Source: Vibrio hippocampi
GTDB taxonomy: Bacteria; Pseudomonadota; Gammaproteobacteria; Enterobacterales; Vibrionaceae
Assembly: GCF_921292975.1 (NCBI RefSeq)
Contig: NZ_CAKLCM010000003.1
Coordinates: forward strand, 1,240,001 to 1,304,000
DNA: 64,000 nucleotides
Direction: 5' to 3'
Under the pieces are notes generated by a model. That model was not told where the DNA came from. It searched no databases and saw only the letters and a program-made list of their open reading frames with translations. This document shows, piece by piece, positions 16,664 to 25,646 of this stretch; positions within the stretch are counted from its first letter, which is position 1, and every line of letters begins with the position of its first letter. Both the position numbers and the translations under genes were made by a program.

Positions 16664-17992
16664 ATGACAGGATTTACTCATGTAATTAATGTTGTAGATA
16701 AATATGTAGCCCCTTTTGCTCATAAAGTATCTAGCCAACGTCATATTAATGCAATTAAAGATGGCTTTGTAGGCACCATGCCATTTTTGATTGTTGGTTC
16801 ATTATTACTGGTACTTGCATTTCCTCCTGGTGACGGAAATTTCTTTCTAGATGGATGGAGCAGTCTAGTAGAAGCCTTAGGCAGGGCAAATATATTAGCG
16901 GCGTTCCAAGTAAGTATGGGGATATTCTCTCTATATGCCGCTTTCACCATAGGGTTTAGCCTTGCAGAATCATACAAATTAAGACCCTTAAACACCGGCT
17001 TACTCTCTTTATTCACCTTTCTCTTAGCCGCGGCACCCGTGCAAGTTGTAGAAGGCGTAGGTGGCGTGATCCCAACGGCACAAATGGGAGGAACGGGGGC
17101 CTTTACTGCAATACTTGCAGGTCTGTTTGCCCCTGAGCTTCAACGGTTCCTACGAGACCACAATATAAGATTAAAAATGCCAGATGCTGTACCAGAAAAA
17201 ATCTCGGCGTCATTCGACTTGCTTATTCCGGTGCTTTTTATCTCGATAATTGTCACTGCAATCAATGTTGGATTAGGCACATACGATTTGTCCATTCCAA
17301 CCGCCATTACAGAAATGTTTAAACCACTTGTTTCGGCATCAGATTCATTTATCGCCTGCTTACTGGCGGTCATTATGATTCAGTTACTCTGGTTTGGCGG
17401 AATTCACGGCGGATCAGTGGTTATTACTGGCATCCTATTTCCAATACTCATGATTAATTTGGCTGACAACCAAGAAGCATTAGCCGCAGGTTTAGAGCTG
17501 CCAAAGATCTTAGTAAACCCAGTGTTTGACTTCTTTATTTTTGTTGGCGGAGCTGGAGGAACTTGGGGATTTGTTGTTCTGATGATGCGCTCTAAGGCAA
17601 CTCATTTAAGAACCATCGGTAAAATGTCGATTATTCCTAGCTCATTTAATATCAATGAACCCGTTATTTTTGGCGCACCCATTGTAATGAACGTTAATTA
17701 CTTTATTCCATGGTTACTCGCCCCTATTGTTAATACCTGCATCGTCTGGTCGGCATTTAAATTTGACTTGGTCTCTAAAGTCATTGCATTACCACCTTGG
17801 ACAATGCCAGCTCCCATAGGCGCGGTAATGGCGACAAACTCAGGTACTGCTGCTGTGGTCGTTGTATTGTGTGTACTGATTAGCATGGCGATCTATTACC
17901 CATTCTTTAAGATGCATGAAAAAGAGTTACTGGAAGAAGAGCGTGCCGCTGCACAAACTGAATCAACCAATACCGCATCCGCAAAGGTTTAA
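16664..17992 (+). CDS. PTS lactose/cellobiose-type EIIC permease
   Basis: This is the membrane component of the same PTS, 442 residues, with about ten hydrophobic segments. Conserved parts include FVGTMPFLIVGSLLLV (33-48), the hydrophilic loop GGIHGGSVVITGILFP, and SFNINEPVIFGAPIVMNVNYFIPW, where the NEP motif is a hallmark of the ChbC/CelB family. The C-terminal tail is acidic and cytoplasmic. It lies 12 bases after EIIB and two bases before EIIA. Confidence 0.9.
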   Translation: MTGFTHVINVVDKYVAPFAHKVSSQRHINAIKDGFVGTMPFLIVGSLLLVLAFPPGDGNFFLDGWSSLVEALGRANILAAFQVSMGIFSLYAAFTIGFSLAESYKLRPLNTGLLSLFTFLLAAAPVQVVEGVGGVIPTAQMGGTGAFTAILAGLFAPELQRFLRDHNIRLKMPDAVPEKISASFDLLIPVLFISIIVTAINVGLGTYDLSIPTAITEMFKPLVSASDSFIACLLAVIMIQLLWFGGIHGGSVVITGILFPILMINLADNQEALAAGLELPKILVNPVFDFFIFVGGAGGTWGFVVLMMRSKATHLRTIGKMSIIPSSFNINEPVIFGAPIVMNVNYFIPWLLAPIVNTCIVWSAFKFDLVSKVIALPPWTMPAPIGAVMATNSGTAAVVVVLCVLISMAIYYPFFKMHEKELLEEERAAAQTESTNTASAKV

Positions 17993-17994
17993 TT

Positions 17995-18336
17995 ATGAGT
18001 CATACCATTTTATCCAACGATGATATTAACGAAGAATTTTTGATGTCCCTTTTATGTTTAGTGGGTGAATCAAGATCCCTCATTATGCAATCAATACTAT
18101 TGGCAAGACAAAACCAATATCAGCAAGCGGTCGAAACGCTTCAGCAAGGTGAAGGGTATTTAGAACAAGTACACCAAAAGCAAACATCATTAATTGCTTT
18201 TGATGAAGGAGAAGGCAAGGTTCAGATGACTTTAATATTAACTCATATTCAAGATCATATTATGACCACTATGTTATGTAAGGATTTAGCCAAAGAATTA
18301 ATTGAAATACACAAAAAAATAGATGGTGATGTATGA
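17995..18336 (+). CDS. PTS lactose/cellobiose-type EIIA
   Basis: This is the first phosphoryl acceptor of the sugar PTS after HPr. The 113-residue helical protein has the family segment LTHIQDHIMT (82-91), with two conserved His residues (84 and 88), one of which carries the phosphate. It starts two bases after the EIIC stop and its stop overlaps the next ATG (ATGA), so the downstream barrel protein is translationally coupled to the PTS. Confidence 0.88.
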   Translation: MSHTILSNDDINEEFLMSLLCLVGESRSLIMQSILLARQNQYQQAVETLQQGEGYLEQVHQKQTSLIAFDEGEGKVQMTLILTHIQDHIMTTMLCKDLAKELIEIHKKIDGDV

Positions 18337-19223
18337 ACAAAAGAATATTCGACTTAACCAAAGAAGATATTAAGCAACTATCTCGTCGCGACATTGTGAA
18401 TTGTATTGCACGTAGTGAAGGTCGTACCTTAATGGTAGAAAACGTGGTTTCAATGCAACCCCCTGTCGACCTTGTGAGTGGTGCTGAAATGGCAGCCGCT
18501 TTTGGTGCCGATATGGTGACACTAAATTGCTTAGATTTATTAGATCCAAAAGCGACCGTATTGGGGCACGAAGCTCATAACGTGGCGGAGTTTTTATCGG
18601 TCGCGGAACTCAAACAACTATGCGGTCGTTTGATGGGGTGTAATTTAGAACCGGTTCCTAAAGGGTTTACCGAGATTGCTGAAGGGCGAAGTGTTACCGC
18701 CCAGACAGTTCAAGCCGTGATTGATAATGGACTCGATTATGTGATGCTAACCGGAAATCCAGGTATGAACGTGTCACAAGAAACCATCTTAGAGGCAATC
18801 CGCTTAGTACGTTCTATCTCGCAGGACTTGGTCATTATTGCTGGCAAAATGCATGGTGGTGGCGTCGGCAATGATTACAACTTGGATATTATTGGCGAAT
18901 TTGCCGAAGCTGGTGCGGATATTATGATGTTCCCCGCCCCTTATACCACGCCTGGCGTCACACCACAGTTGGCCGAACAAATGATGCGGACCGTTCACCA
19001 AGCAGGCATGTTAGGCATGCTAGCCATTGGGACATCCCAAGAGGGTGCAAGTGAAAACTTTATTCAGCAAGTCGCGATGACCTCAAAGTCAGCAGGTGCC
19101 GATATTGTTCATATTGGTGATGGTGGATATGGGGGATTAGCGGTTCCAGAAAATATCCTAACAATGGGAATAACGATTCGAGGCAGGAGGCATCAATTTA
19201 AACGCATGGCAAATAGACGATAG
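18333..19223 (+). CDS. Uncharacterised PTS-linked barrel-like protein (DUF7916-like)
   Basis: A 296-residue protein of an uncharacterised family that I associate with DUF7916 (from memory). Repeated beta-alpha units are visible: GADMVTLNC (59-67), GLDYVMLTGNPGMN, LVIIAGKMHGGGVGND, GADIMMFPAPYTTPGVTP and GADIVHIGDGGYGGLAVPEN. This suggests a (beta-alpha)8 barrel with a phosphate-binding loop near the last Gly-rich strand. Relatives are sometimes labelled haloacid dehalogenase-like, but the DxDxT motif of that superfamily is absent. Coupling to EIIA by ATGA implies action on the imported sugar phosphate, perhaps as lyase, aldolase or epimerase. The reaction is unknown. Confidence 0.7.
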   Translation: MNKRIFDLTKEDIKQLSRRDIVNCIARSEGRTLMVENVVSMQPPVDLVSGAEMAAAFGADMVTLNCLDLLDPKATVLGHEAHNVAEFLSVAELKQLCGRLMGCNLEPVPKGFTEIAEGRSVTAQTVQAVIDNGLDYVMLTGNPGMNVSQETILEAIRLVRSISQDLVIIAGKMHGGGVGNDYNLDIIGEFAEAGADIMMFPAPYTTPGVTPQLAEQMMRTVHQAGMLGMLAIGTSQEGASENFIQQVAMTSKSAGADIVHIGDGGYGGLAVPENILTMGITIRGRRHQFKRMANRR

Positions 19224-19306
19224 CAATAAATATAACTATTACAACCATCGTAAATACATTATTTCGCTGCTATAGGTAATTTCCTTATGGTCATTTCTTG
19301 GGGGAG

Positions 19307-19346
19307 AGTTATTTATATATTTTAATTTTATATTAGATAAATAACT
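19307..19346. other. Hairpin in PTS-porin spacer
   Basis: AGTTATTTAT (19307-19316) and ATAAATAACT (19337-19346) form a 10-bp stem with a 20-base AT-rich loop, about 85 bases after the barrel-protein stop and 70 before the porin start. It could be a weak terminator or an operator of the porin gene. Confidence 0.4.
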
Positions 19347-19418
19347 CCTAATGACCTGTTAATTATTATATTCAATTTGGCCTCGTTATTTAACGACGGC
19401 CACAGGGGTAGTTTTGTT

Positions 19419-20474
19419 ATGAAAAAATTTCTTAATTATAGTTTAGTATCACTTTTAATTTCGGGCGGCATGAGTCATGTTTCAGCCAATGAATATGGAC
19501 AAGTCGGTACGCTTGGCGATGTTGCTGTTCAAGCTTACGGTAAAGCAGCGATATCAGTAGTCACTGAAGATGATAATAGTGGCTACACTTATGACAATGA
19601 ATCCTATATTGGCTTTCGCGCGTCAAAGCAGATGTTTGATGATGTCAACGCAATGATGCAAGTCGAATCTGGATACGTTGGTTATGAGGGCGCTTCGGGA
19701 ACACTTGGTACTAGAGATACTTTTGTCTCTCTTGATGGTACTTGGGGGCAAGTCAGATTCGGTCGCATGCTGACACCGATGTATGAAGTTGTGGATTGGC
19801 CCTACTCTAATCCAGGCTTAGGGCGCGTTTTTGACTGGGGCGGAGACGTAGGTGCAACCTATGATCGTCAAAGTAATATGGCGCGTTATGATTCACCAGA
19901 TTACGGCAATCTTTCATTTGAGCTCTCTACCGGTCGTGGAGACAAAGATGTGGATGGTTCATACCATTACGGCGGTGCTGGTCACTATGTCTCTAGTGCG
20001 TTCACCATTCATACCGCGTTCGAGTTCAACCCGAAAGCTAAAGGAACTGATATAGACGGAACCGCCTATTTAGTGGGTTTTGAGTTACCGTTACCGGCAG
20101 GTTTCGGACTCAATGCCGCATACAAATTTACTCAAGGGCCCGCACAGTTAGCAGGTTGGAAATATGTTGAGCACGATGACGACGATAATCCAATTAGCGA
20201 TGCAAAAGAGGCTGAGCAGCACTCTATTTCAATCATAGGTCAATATTTTAGTGGTCCTTGGGGTTTCAAAGTGGGCTATGCAAAAAACTTTGATTCTGAG
20301 GTTGAAGGGGTAAAACAGAATAACGAAGATGAAGTTTTATCTGCGCAAATTATGTATATACATAAAGGCTTCGTGCCATATGTTCGATTTGGTACTCACA
20401 ACGCCTATAACTGGAGCAATGAAGCCAGTGGTGACAAGTTATTTGGTCGCGTGGGTTTAGAGTATACTTTTTAA
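19419..20474 (+). CDS. Outer-membrane porin (Gram-negative trimeric type)
   Basis: This is a 351-residue porin with a Sec signal peptide (MKKFLNYSLVSLL... to VSA, residues 1-22) and the mature start NEYGQVGTLGDVAVQAYGKAAI. Typical features are the SYIGFRASKQ and WGQVRFGRMLTPMYE blocks and a C-terminal GRVGLEYTF ending in Phe, the BAM recognition signal. The start at 19419 has AGGGG upstream; an earlier in-frame start would spoil the signal peptide. Its position behind the PTS operon suggests it admits the same sugar to the periplasm, which is inferred. A terminator follows. Confidence 0.87.
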   Translation: MKKFLNYSLVSLLISGGMSHVSANEYGQVGTLGDVAVQAYGKAAISVVTEDDNSGYTYDNESYIGFRASKQMFDDVNAMMQVESGYVGYEGASGTLGTRDTFVSLDGTWGQVRFGRMLTPMYEVVDWPYSNPGLGRVFDWGGDVGATYDRQSNMARYDSPDYGNLSFELSTGRGDKDVDGSYHYGGAGHYVSSAFTIHTAFEFNPKAKGTDIDGTAYLVGFELPLPAGFGLNAAYKFTQGPAQLAGWKYVEHDDDDNPISDAKEAEQHSISIIGQYFSGPWGFKVGYAKNFDSEVEGVKQNNEDEVLSAQIMYIHKGFVPYVRFGTHNAYNWSNEASGDKLFGRVGLEYTF

Positions 20475-20494
20475 TTAGTCATTCAAACTCGATC

Positions 20495-20535
20495 AAGCCA
20501 ACCTTTTCTTAGACAGCAGTCAGGGTTGGCTTTCG
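20495..20535 (+). terminator. Terminator after porin
   Basis: The stem AAGCCAACC (20495-20503) pairs with GGTTGGCTT (20524-20532), followed by a short T-rich stretch. Confidence 0.75.
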
Positions 20536-20624
20536 TTTCAAACTCATTTCCCACAGAAAAGCCCAACAATTCCCAGAAAATTAGTGAAAACTAAACCATT
20601 TTCCACTATCATCCTGTCGCCTAA

Positions 20625-20640
20625 ACGCAAGCGTTTGCTT
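20625..20640 (+). promoter_or_regulatory. PurR operator upstream of pyrC
   Basis: ACGCAAGCGTTTGCTT matches the PurR consensus ACGCAAACGTTTGCGT at 14 of 16 positions. It lies 67 bases before the pyrC start. In E. coli pyrC is repressed by PurR through a site at a similar place, so the regulation is probably conserved. Confidence 0.85.
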
Positions 20641-20706
20641 TTTATTGTGCGCTTGGTGTTAGGCTCCGTTCAAGACACAAATACAAACGTGGTGGGAGCC
20701 CAAAAA

Positions 20707-21732
20707 ATGACTACATTAACGATTACTCGTCCTGACGATTGGCATGTTCATCTGCGCGATGGTGATGTTTTAAACGATACTGTTCGTGACATCAGCCGCT
20801 ATAACGGCAGAGCTATTATTATGCCAAACACAGTCCCACCTGTTATTGATACTGAAATGGCACTGGCTTACAAAGCACGCATTATGTCGGCAAAGCCAGC
20901 CGCACAATTTGAACCCTTGATGACACTATACTTGACGGACAACACTTCCCCTGAAGAGATCCGTAAAGCCAAAGTTGCTGGCGTGGTAGCGGCCAAGCTA
21001 TACCCAGCAGGCGCCACGACCAACTCTGATTCCGGTGTCACTTCAGCAAAAAATATCTATCCCGTGCTTGAAGCTATGGAACAAGAAGGCATGTTATTAC
21101 TGGTTCACGGTGAGGTAACGACGCACGCCATTGATATCTTTGATCGTGAAAAAACCTTTCTTGATACTGTCCTTGCTCCACTTGTGAATGATTTCCCAAA
21201 TCTGAAAATTGTACTAGAACACATCACGACAGCGGACGCGGCTGAATTTGTTAAAAATGCCAGCGATAACGTTGCTGCGACCATTACGGCGCACCACTTG
21301 CTTTACAACCGCAACCATATGTTAGTCGGTGGCATTAAGCCTCATTTCTACTGCTTACCGATTCTAAAGCGCGGTACTCACCAGCAAGCGCTTATTGAAG
21401 CGGCAACCAGTGGCAGCAAAAAATTCTTCTTGGGCACTGACTCGGCTCCTCACGCAAAAGGTCAAAAAGAAGCGGCTTGTGGATGCGCAGGCTCATACAC
21501 AGCACACGCTTCGCTTGAACTTTATACTGAAGTATTTGAACTCGAAGGGAAGCTAGAAAATCTTGAAGCTTTCGCCAGTCACAACGGCGCTGATTTCTAC
21601 GGTCTTGCGCGTAACGCCGATACCGTGACCCTTGAAAAAGAAGAATGGTCAGTACCTGATACCATGCCTTTCGGTCAAGACATCGTTGTTCCTATCCGCG
21701 GTGGCGAAACGATCGGTTGGAAAGTGAAATAA
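20707..21732 (+). CDS. pyrC: Dihydroorotase
   Basis: This is the zinc amidohydrolase that cyclises N-carbamoyl-aspartate to dihydroorotate in pyrimidine synthesis. The product is 341 residues, of the class II E. coli type. Metal ligands are visible in [11 protein letters not shown] (9-19), the Lys in [17 protein letters not shown], the His residues of LLVHGE and LEHITT, and the Asp in [14 protein letters not shown]. The start at 20707 has GGGAG upstream; a GTG at 20584 would add 41 unrelated residues. A PurR box lies upstream and a strong terminator downstream. Confidence 0.96.
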   Translation: MTTLTITRPDDWHVHLRDGDVLNDTVRDISRYNGRAIIMPNTVPPVIDTEMALAYKARIMSAKPAAQFEPLMTLYLTDNTSPEEIRKAKVAGVVAAKLYPAGATTNSDSGVTSAKNIYPVLEAMEQEGMLLLVHGEVTTHAIDIFDREKTFLDTVLAPLVNDFPNLKIVLEHITTADAAEFVKNASDNVAATITAHHLLYNRNHMLVGGIKPHFYCLPILKRGTHQQALIEAATSGSKKFFLGTDSAPHAKGQKEAACGCAGSYTAHASLELYTEVFELEGKLENLEAFASHNGADFYGLARNADTVTLEKEEWSVPDTMPFGQDIVVPIRGGETIGWKVK

Positions 21733-21751
21733 CCTTTCACTCGAAACGATT

Positions 21752-21783
21752 AAACGGCCATTGTTTTGATGGCCGTTTTTTTT
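21752..21783 (+). terminator. Terminator after pyrC
   Basis: AAACGGCCA (21752-21760) pairs with TGGCCGTTT (21770-21778), followed by eight T in total. Confidence 0.93.
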
Positions 21784-21840
21784 ATTAAGCTAAATGTTAA
21801 ACTCTTCTTCTTAACCTAATACACCAAGGATGCCTGCTAC

Positions 21841-22182
21841 GTGACGTCCAAAACCCCAACTCACAGCACTCCCATTGCCACGCCCTGCATCGGTGCATGT
21901 AAAAACGATGGCGGGATCTGTCATGGCTGCAAACGCACGATGAACGAAGTGGCTATTTGGTCACAAATCTCTGACAATGAACGCCAACAGACTATGGCAG
22001 AATTATCCGGACAGCTATCCACTCACCTTTGTCAGCAATGTGGTGAACCTGCCTATTGCGATATCTCGGCAGGCAAGGACACTTGCTGGTGCTTTGACAT
22101 TGAGAAACGCGATACCAGCGAATTAAAAACATCAAACCTATGCTTGTGTCGTCGATGCTTGTCCAAACTCCCTCTTAAATAG
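21841..22182 (+). CDS. DUF1289 protein with C-terminal cysteine-rich domain
   Basis: This 113-residue protein begins with GTG and has an AAGGA site upstream. The N-terminal part (about 15-52) is a DUF1289 domain with PCIGACKNDGGICHGCKRT, four Cys that may bind metal. The C-terminal part (about 64-108) has six more Cys and includes CQQCG, CWCF and CLCRRC, resembling the short CWC type of Cys-rich proteins. Combining both zinc-ribbon-like units in one chain is unusual to my knowledge. The function is unknown. It lies 12 bases before the M14 peptidase gene and likely shares its transcript. Confidence 0.75.
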   Translation: MTSKTPTHSTPIATPCIGACKNDGGICHGCKRTMNEVAIWSQISDNERQQTMAELSGQLSTHLCQQCGEPAYCDISAGKDTCWCFDIEKRDTSELKTSNLCLCRRCLSKLPLK

Positions 22183-22194
22183 GCGTATTTTATT

Positions 22195-23115
22195 ATGAAA
22201 AATCGTTGCCACTATCCTATCGGTACACCGGGTCAGAAATGGACAGAAAAAGAAGTGACCGAATGGCGCAATCAAACCCAGATTCAGCGCAGTTACCAGC
22301 AAGATGTCGTCAGTAAAATTCAGCAATTAGAACACCATTGGATCGTTGAGTCTTATGGTGCCCTTTCCTACGACACAGAGCGTTACCCTTTATATGTGCT
22401 AAAAAATAGCGCGTGGCATCCTGACAAGCCGACTGTACTCATTACTGGTGGTGTTCACGGTTACGAAACATCAGGCGTACAGGGTGCGTTGTTGTTTGCC
22501 GCGCAACATGCCGCTGACTACCAAGCCGACTTTAATTTGGTGATTGCTCCTTGTGTCAGCCCTTGGGGATATGAAACCATCAATCGCTGGAACCCAAACG
22601 CAGTTGACCCAAACCGTTCTTTCTATCAAGACTCTGTCAGTGAAGAAGCTGCCTTAGTGATGGACATGGTTGCTAAGCTAGACGGTGATATTTTAGTGCA
22701 TATCGACTTGCACGAAACAACCGATACGGATGAATCAGAGTTTAGACCCGCTCTCGCGGCGAGAGAGGGTCTTGAGTATATCGAAGATAATGTTCCTGAT
22801 GGCTTCTACTTGGTCGGCAATACTGAAAAGCCGGCGGCTCAGTTCCAAAGTGCGATTATCGCCGCGGTTGAAAAAGTGACTCATATTGCACCCGCGGACA
22901 CGCAAGGCAAGATTATCGGAGCAGAAGTGGTGCAAAAAGGCGTGATTAATTATCCACTCAAACGCTTACATCTTTGCACCAGCATGACAGAATGTGAGTA
23001 TTCAACCACCACGGAAGTTTACCCTGATAGCCCGAATGTCTCGACCCAACAATGTAACCTTGCCCAAGTAGCGGCGATAACAGGCGCACTGGATTATCTA
23101 AAATCACAAGACTAA
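22195..23115 (+). CDS. M14 family metallocarboxypeptidase-like protein
   Basis: This 306-residue zinc peptidase-type protein of the succinylglutamate desuccinylase/AstE branch of M14 has the zinc ligands HxxE in GGVHGYET (about 83-90) and the third His in VHIDLHETT (about 165-173). PNRSFYQD supplies the substrate-binding Asn-Arg pair. There is no signal peptide, so it acts in the cytoplasm. The substrate could be a peptide or an N-acyl amino acid. It follows the DUF1289 gene closely; a GC-rich hairpin (23151-23170) without a T run lies after the stop. Confidence 0.78.
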   Translation: MKNRCHYPIGTPGQKWTEKEVTEWRNQTQIQRSYQQDVVSKIQQLEHHWIVESYGALSYDTERYPLYVLKNSAWHPDKPTVLITGGVHGYETSGVQGALLFAAQHAADYQADFNLVIAPCVSPWGYETINRWNPNAVDPNRSFYQDSVSEEAALVMDMVAKLDGDILVHIDLHETTDTDESEFRPALAAREGLEYIEDNVPDGFYLVGNTEKPAAQFQSAIIAAVEKVTHIAPADTQGKIIGAEVVQKGVINYPLKRLHLCTSMTECEYSTTTEVYPDSPNVSTQQCNLAQVAAITGALDYLKSQD

Positions 23116-23335
23116 CAGTTTATCATTCTGTATAGTATGTGACATCGTCTCGCGCTCGGCATCGAGCGCGGTTTGTTGCACAAGCGTTAATTTATGCTAA
23201 GGTTTAAACCTCTGTTGTGCGCAAAAAAATCAAATACCTACACCAAAATGAATCGGCTCAGCGCCATCAGCTTTCAGTTCATTCGGTGTGCCCATAAGCG
23301 CTTAGTTATATTTTTAAAGGGAAGTTCAAGTCAAC

Positions 23336-24652
23336 ATGACCTATCCTCGTCTTTTAGGCACGGTCTGCTCTGCCATCTGCCTCATGAGTTCCAGCGCGGT
23401 GTTTGCTGCTGGCGGTACACCCACTAATATCAAATCTCGCCTCGACCGATTGGAAACATCTCAGTTACGCAACTCTATGGTGTTGCCTTACTTTTTTAGC
23501 TCTGATTCTATGGGAACCAATATTGGTGTTGGCGGCATGATCAAAGGTATTCATCAAGACCAAATGGTGGTCGGTGGTACGATCTTTGGCGGCACAGAGA
23601 GTCACGCTCTTTCTGCGGGCATATGGAACTATATGATTCCTGGTACAGAACGGGTATTTTTAAGCACTTTTGGTATGTGGGGATATTATCCAAAACAGAG
23701 AGCTTACACCGGCTATAACGTACCCGCGGGCACGCCGTTACCGGGAAGTAACGACTCCTCATCTGAACAGTATTTTGAAGGCAGTGGTAACTCCAATTGG
23801 TGGGATATCAAGCTTGAGTATGTGCTGCCAATTGGCGCCAACAAACATTCGGGCACCGTTGACTACCAAGTAAAAAATGGACTGTTAGTCTCAGCACCGA
23901 CCGGAGGAAGAGAGTGGAACCCACTAACCAGCGGCACCACCATCTTTGTTGCTCGTCAGTTTAATCGTTACCAATCCTTTGAAACCGATTCTGGCGACAT
24001 AGATGGCACCATTCACGCGATGGAGTTTGGTGTTTACTACGATAATACTGACTTCGCTCCCAACCCATCTTATGGTACTCGACACTATATCTCGACATCC
24101 CATGATTGGGGTTGGCTTGAATCCAAACAAGAGTGGTCTTTTTATGAGTTCGACACCAGCGCCTTTTTCTCATTAGGGGAAAGTCATTGGGCATCACAGC
24201 GAATTGTTGCGTTAAACTTTTGGACCGGCTATTCACCAACATGGGAAGTTGAATCCGACAGTAGCGGTAACAGCAGCGTCAGCGGCAATGCTCCCTACAA
24301 CGAAGGGGCAACACTTGGTGGCTTCACGCGTATGCGTGGCTACGACATGAATCGTTTCCATGACAAGGCCGTCATTTATGGCGCTGCTGAGTATCGTTAC
24401 ACGCTGAGAAACAATCCGCTAAAGGACGTAAACTGGCTTAAATTTTTGCGCATAGACTGGATTCAGTTGGTTGGCTTTGCGGAAGTGGGTCGCGTGGGTC
24501 CTGAATATAACGCCAGTAACTTATTAACCGACATGAAATACGACGCCGGTGTCTCTGTACGAGCATTAATGGCAGGACTTGTGGTTCGAACCGAACTGGC
24601 AACGTCACCAGAAAGCACCAATTTTTGGCTAATGGTCGATCATCCATTCTAA
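23336..24652 (+). CDS. Omp85/BamA-type beta-barrel without POTRA domains
   Basis: This is a 438-residue outer-membrane protein with a signal peptide ending AVFA (about 24). The whole mature part reads as beta-barrel strands, with the Omp85 loop-6 motif in TRMRGYDMNRFHDKAVIYGAAEYRY region and a C-terminal Phe. No POTRA repeats are present between signal and barrel, which separates it from BamA and TamA and places it with the bacterial surface antigen type. Its partner or cargo is unknown. A 12-bp palindrome (23200-23211) lies in the upstream spacer. It is monocistronic with a strong terminator. Confidence 0.78.
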   Translation: MTYPRLLGTVCSAICLMSSSAVFAAGGTPTNIKSRLDRLETSQLRNSMVLPYFFSSDSMGTNIGVGGMIKGIHQDQMVVGGTIFGGTESHALSAGIWNYMIPGTERVFLSTFGMWGYYPKQRAYTGYNVPAGTPLPGSNDSSSEQYFEGSGNSNWWDIKLEYVLPIGANKHSGTVDYQVKNGLLVSAPTGGREWNPLTSGTTIFVARQFNRYQSFETDSGDIDGTIHAMEFGVYYDNTDFAPNPSYGTRHYISTSHDWGWLESKQEWSFYEFDTSAFFSLGESHWASQRIVALNFWTGYSPTWEVESDSSGNSSVSGNAPYNEGATLGGFTRMRGYDMNRFHDKAVIYGAAEYRYTLRNNPLKDVNWLKFLRIDWIQLVGFAEVGRVGPEYNASNLLTDMKYDAGVSVRALMAGLVVRTELATSPESTNFWLMVDHPF

Positions 24653-24682
24653 TATTCCATCGCTAGCGAACAGCCTTTCTCC

Positions 24683-24735
24683 AAAGCACGCGCTTTTATT
24701 ACTATACCCAAGTCAATAAAAGCGCGTGCTTTTTC
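24683..24735 (+). terminator. Long-stem terminator
   Basis: A perfect 18-bp inverted repeat (24683-24700 and 24715-24732) has a 14-base loop followed by T residues. Confidence 0.92.
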
Positions 24736-24896
24736 GTTTCTCCGATTGCCTTTGCTTGACCGCTGATGAACCGAAAATGAATCTAAGCCTCAGTCACCAT
24801 TAATTCATGCCTCTGTAATATCCTCACTTGAAGTTACTTATTTGGTTTCATTATTTAACACATTGAAACCCATTACCGAATACTGAGGAAAATGAT

Positions 24897-25625
24897 ATGA
24901 AACCGATCAGCATTGTTGTAATTACCTTAAACGAAGAGAAACGTATTGCGCGTCTACTTACTGACCTAAGCAAACAAAGCTATCAAAACTTTGAGGTTAT
25001 CCTCGTTGACTCCAACAGCGACGACCACACCGTGGCAGTAGCAGAAAAATTTGCGCCGACTCTCCCTAGCCTCACCACTCATGTTATGACCACTCGTGGC
25101 GTCAGTCTGGGTCGTAATACGGGAGCCAAACTGGCCAAACATTCAACCTTGCTATTTTTAGACGCAGATGTGCGATTAGACTCAAACTTCTTAAGTCGTT
25201 CCGTGGCCAAGTTGGTAGATGAACAGCTTGAAGTTGCGGGTGTTTACATGGGAGCAAGCCGTCTGCCCTTTCATTATAAGCTCGGGTATTTCGCCTTTAA
25301 CGCAGGTCTATTCGCGACTCAGTTCTTTTTCCCGACTGCCGTTGGGGCATGTATCTTCTCAAGTAAACGTGTCCACGAGGAAATTGGTGGGTTTGATGAA
25401 GAAATCATCCTGTGTGAAGACTGCCATTATGTCAAAAAGGCTGCCAAAACATGGCGTTTTAGAATGATCCCAACCGCCTTTGAATTTGACCCGCGTCGCC
25501 TTGAGCAAGATGGTATCGCCAAGATGGGGCTGACCTACCTCAAAGCCAATGTGCGTCGCTTCTTTATGGGTGAGATGCGCAATAACGAGATAGAATACCC
25601 GTTCGACCACTACCAAAAACAGTAA
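24897..25625 (+). CDS. Glycosyltransferase family 2
   Basis: This is a 242-residue GT-A fold glycosyltransferase. The N-terminus has ISIVVITLNEEKRIARLL (4-21), the nucleotide pocket VDSNSDDHTV, and the DxD-type LFLDADVRLD near 88-97. GGFDEEIILCEDCHYVKKA matches the acceptor/catalytic ED region. A weakly hydrophobic segment near 130-150 may touch the membrane. It lies 21 bases before the DedA-LssY gene, suggesting a joint role in lipid or polysaccharide modification. Donor and acceptor are unknown. Confidence 0.82.
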   Translation: MKPISIVVITLNEEKRIARLLTDLSKQSYQNFEVILVDSNSDDHTVAVAEKFAPTLPSLTTHVMTTRGVSLGRNTGAKLAKHSTLLFLDADVRLDSNFLSRSVAKLVDEQLEVAGVYMGASRLPFHYKLGYFAFNAGLFATQFFFPTAVGACIFSSKRVHEEIGGFDEEIILCEDCHYVKKAAKTWRFRMIPTAFEFDPRRLEQDGIAKMGLTYLKANVRRFFMGEMRNNEIEYPFDHYQKQ

Positions 25626-25646
25626 TGGGTTTAAGGTAATCTCACT

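Noticed and set aside
18333..19223. Haloacid dehalogenase-like hydrolase label
   Set aside because: The DxDxT/V nucleophile motif and the later Lys and Asp motifs of that superfamily are not present; repeated beta-alpha barrel units are seen instead.
20584..20706. GTG start extending pyrC by 41 residues
   Set aside because: The extension covers the PurR box and promoter region and adds no dihydroorotase similarity; the ATG at 20707 has a good ribosome site.
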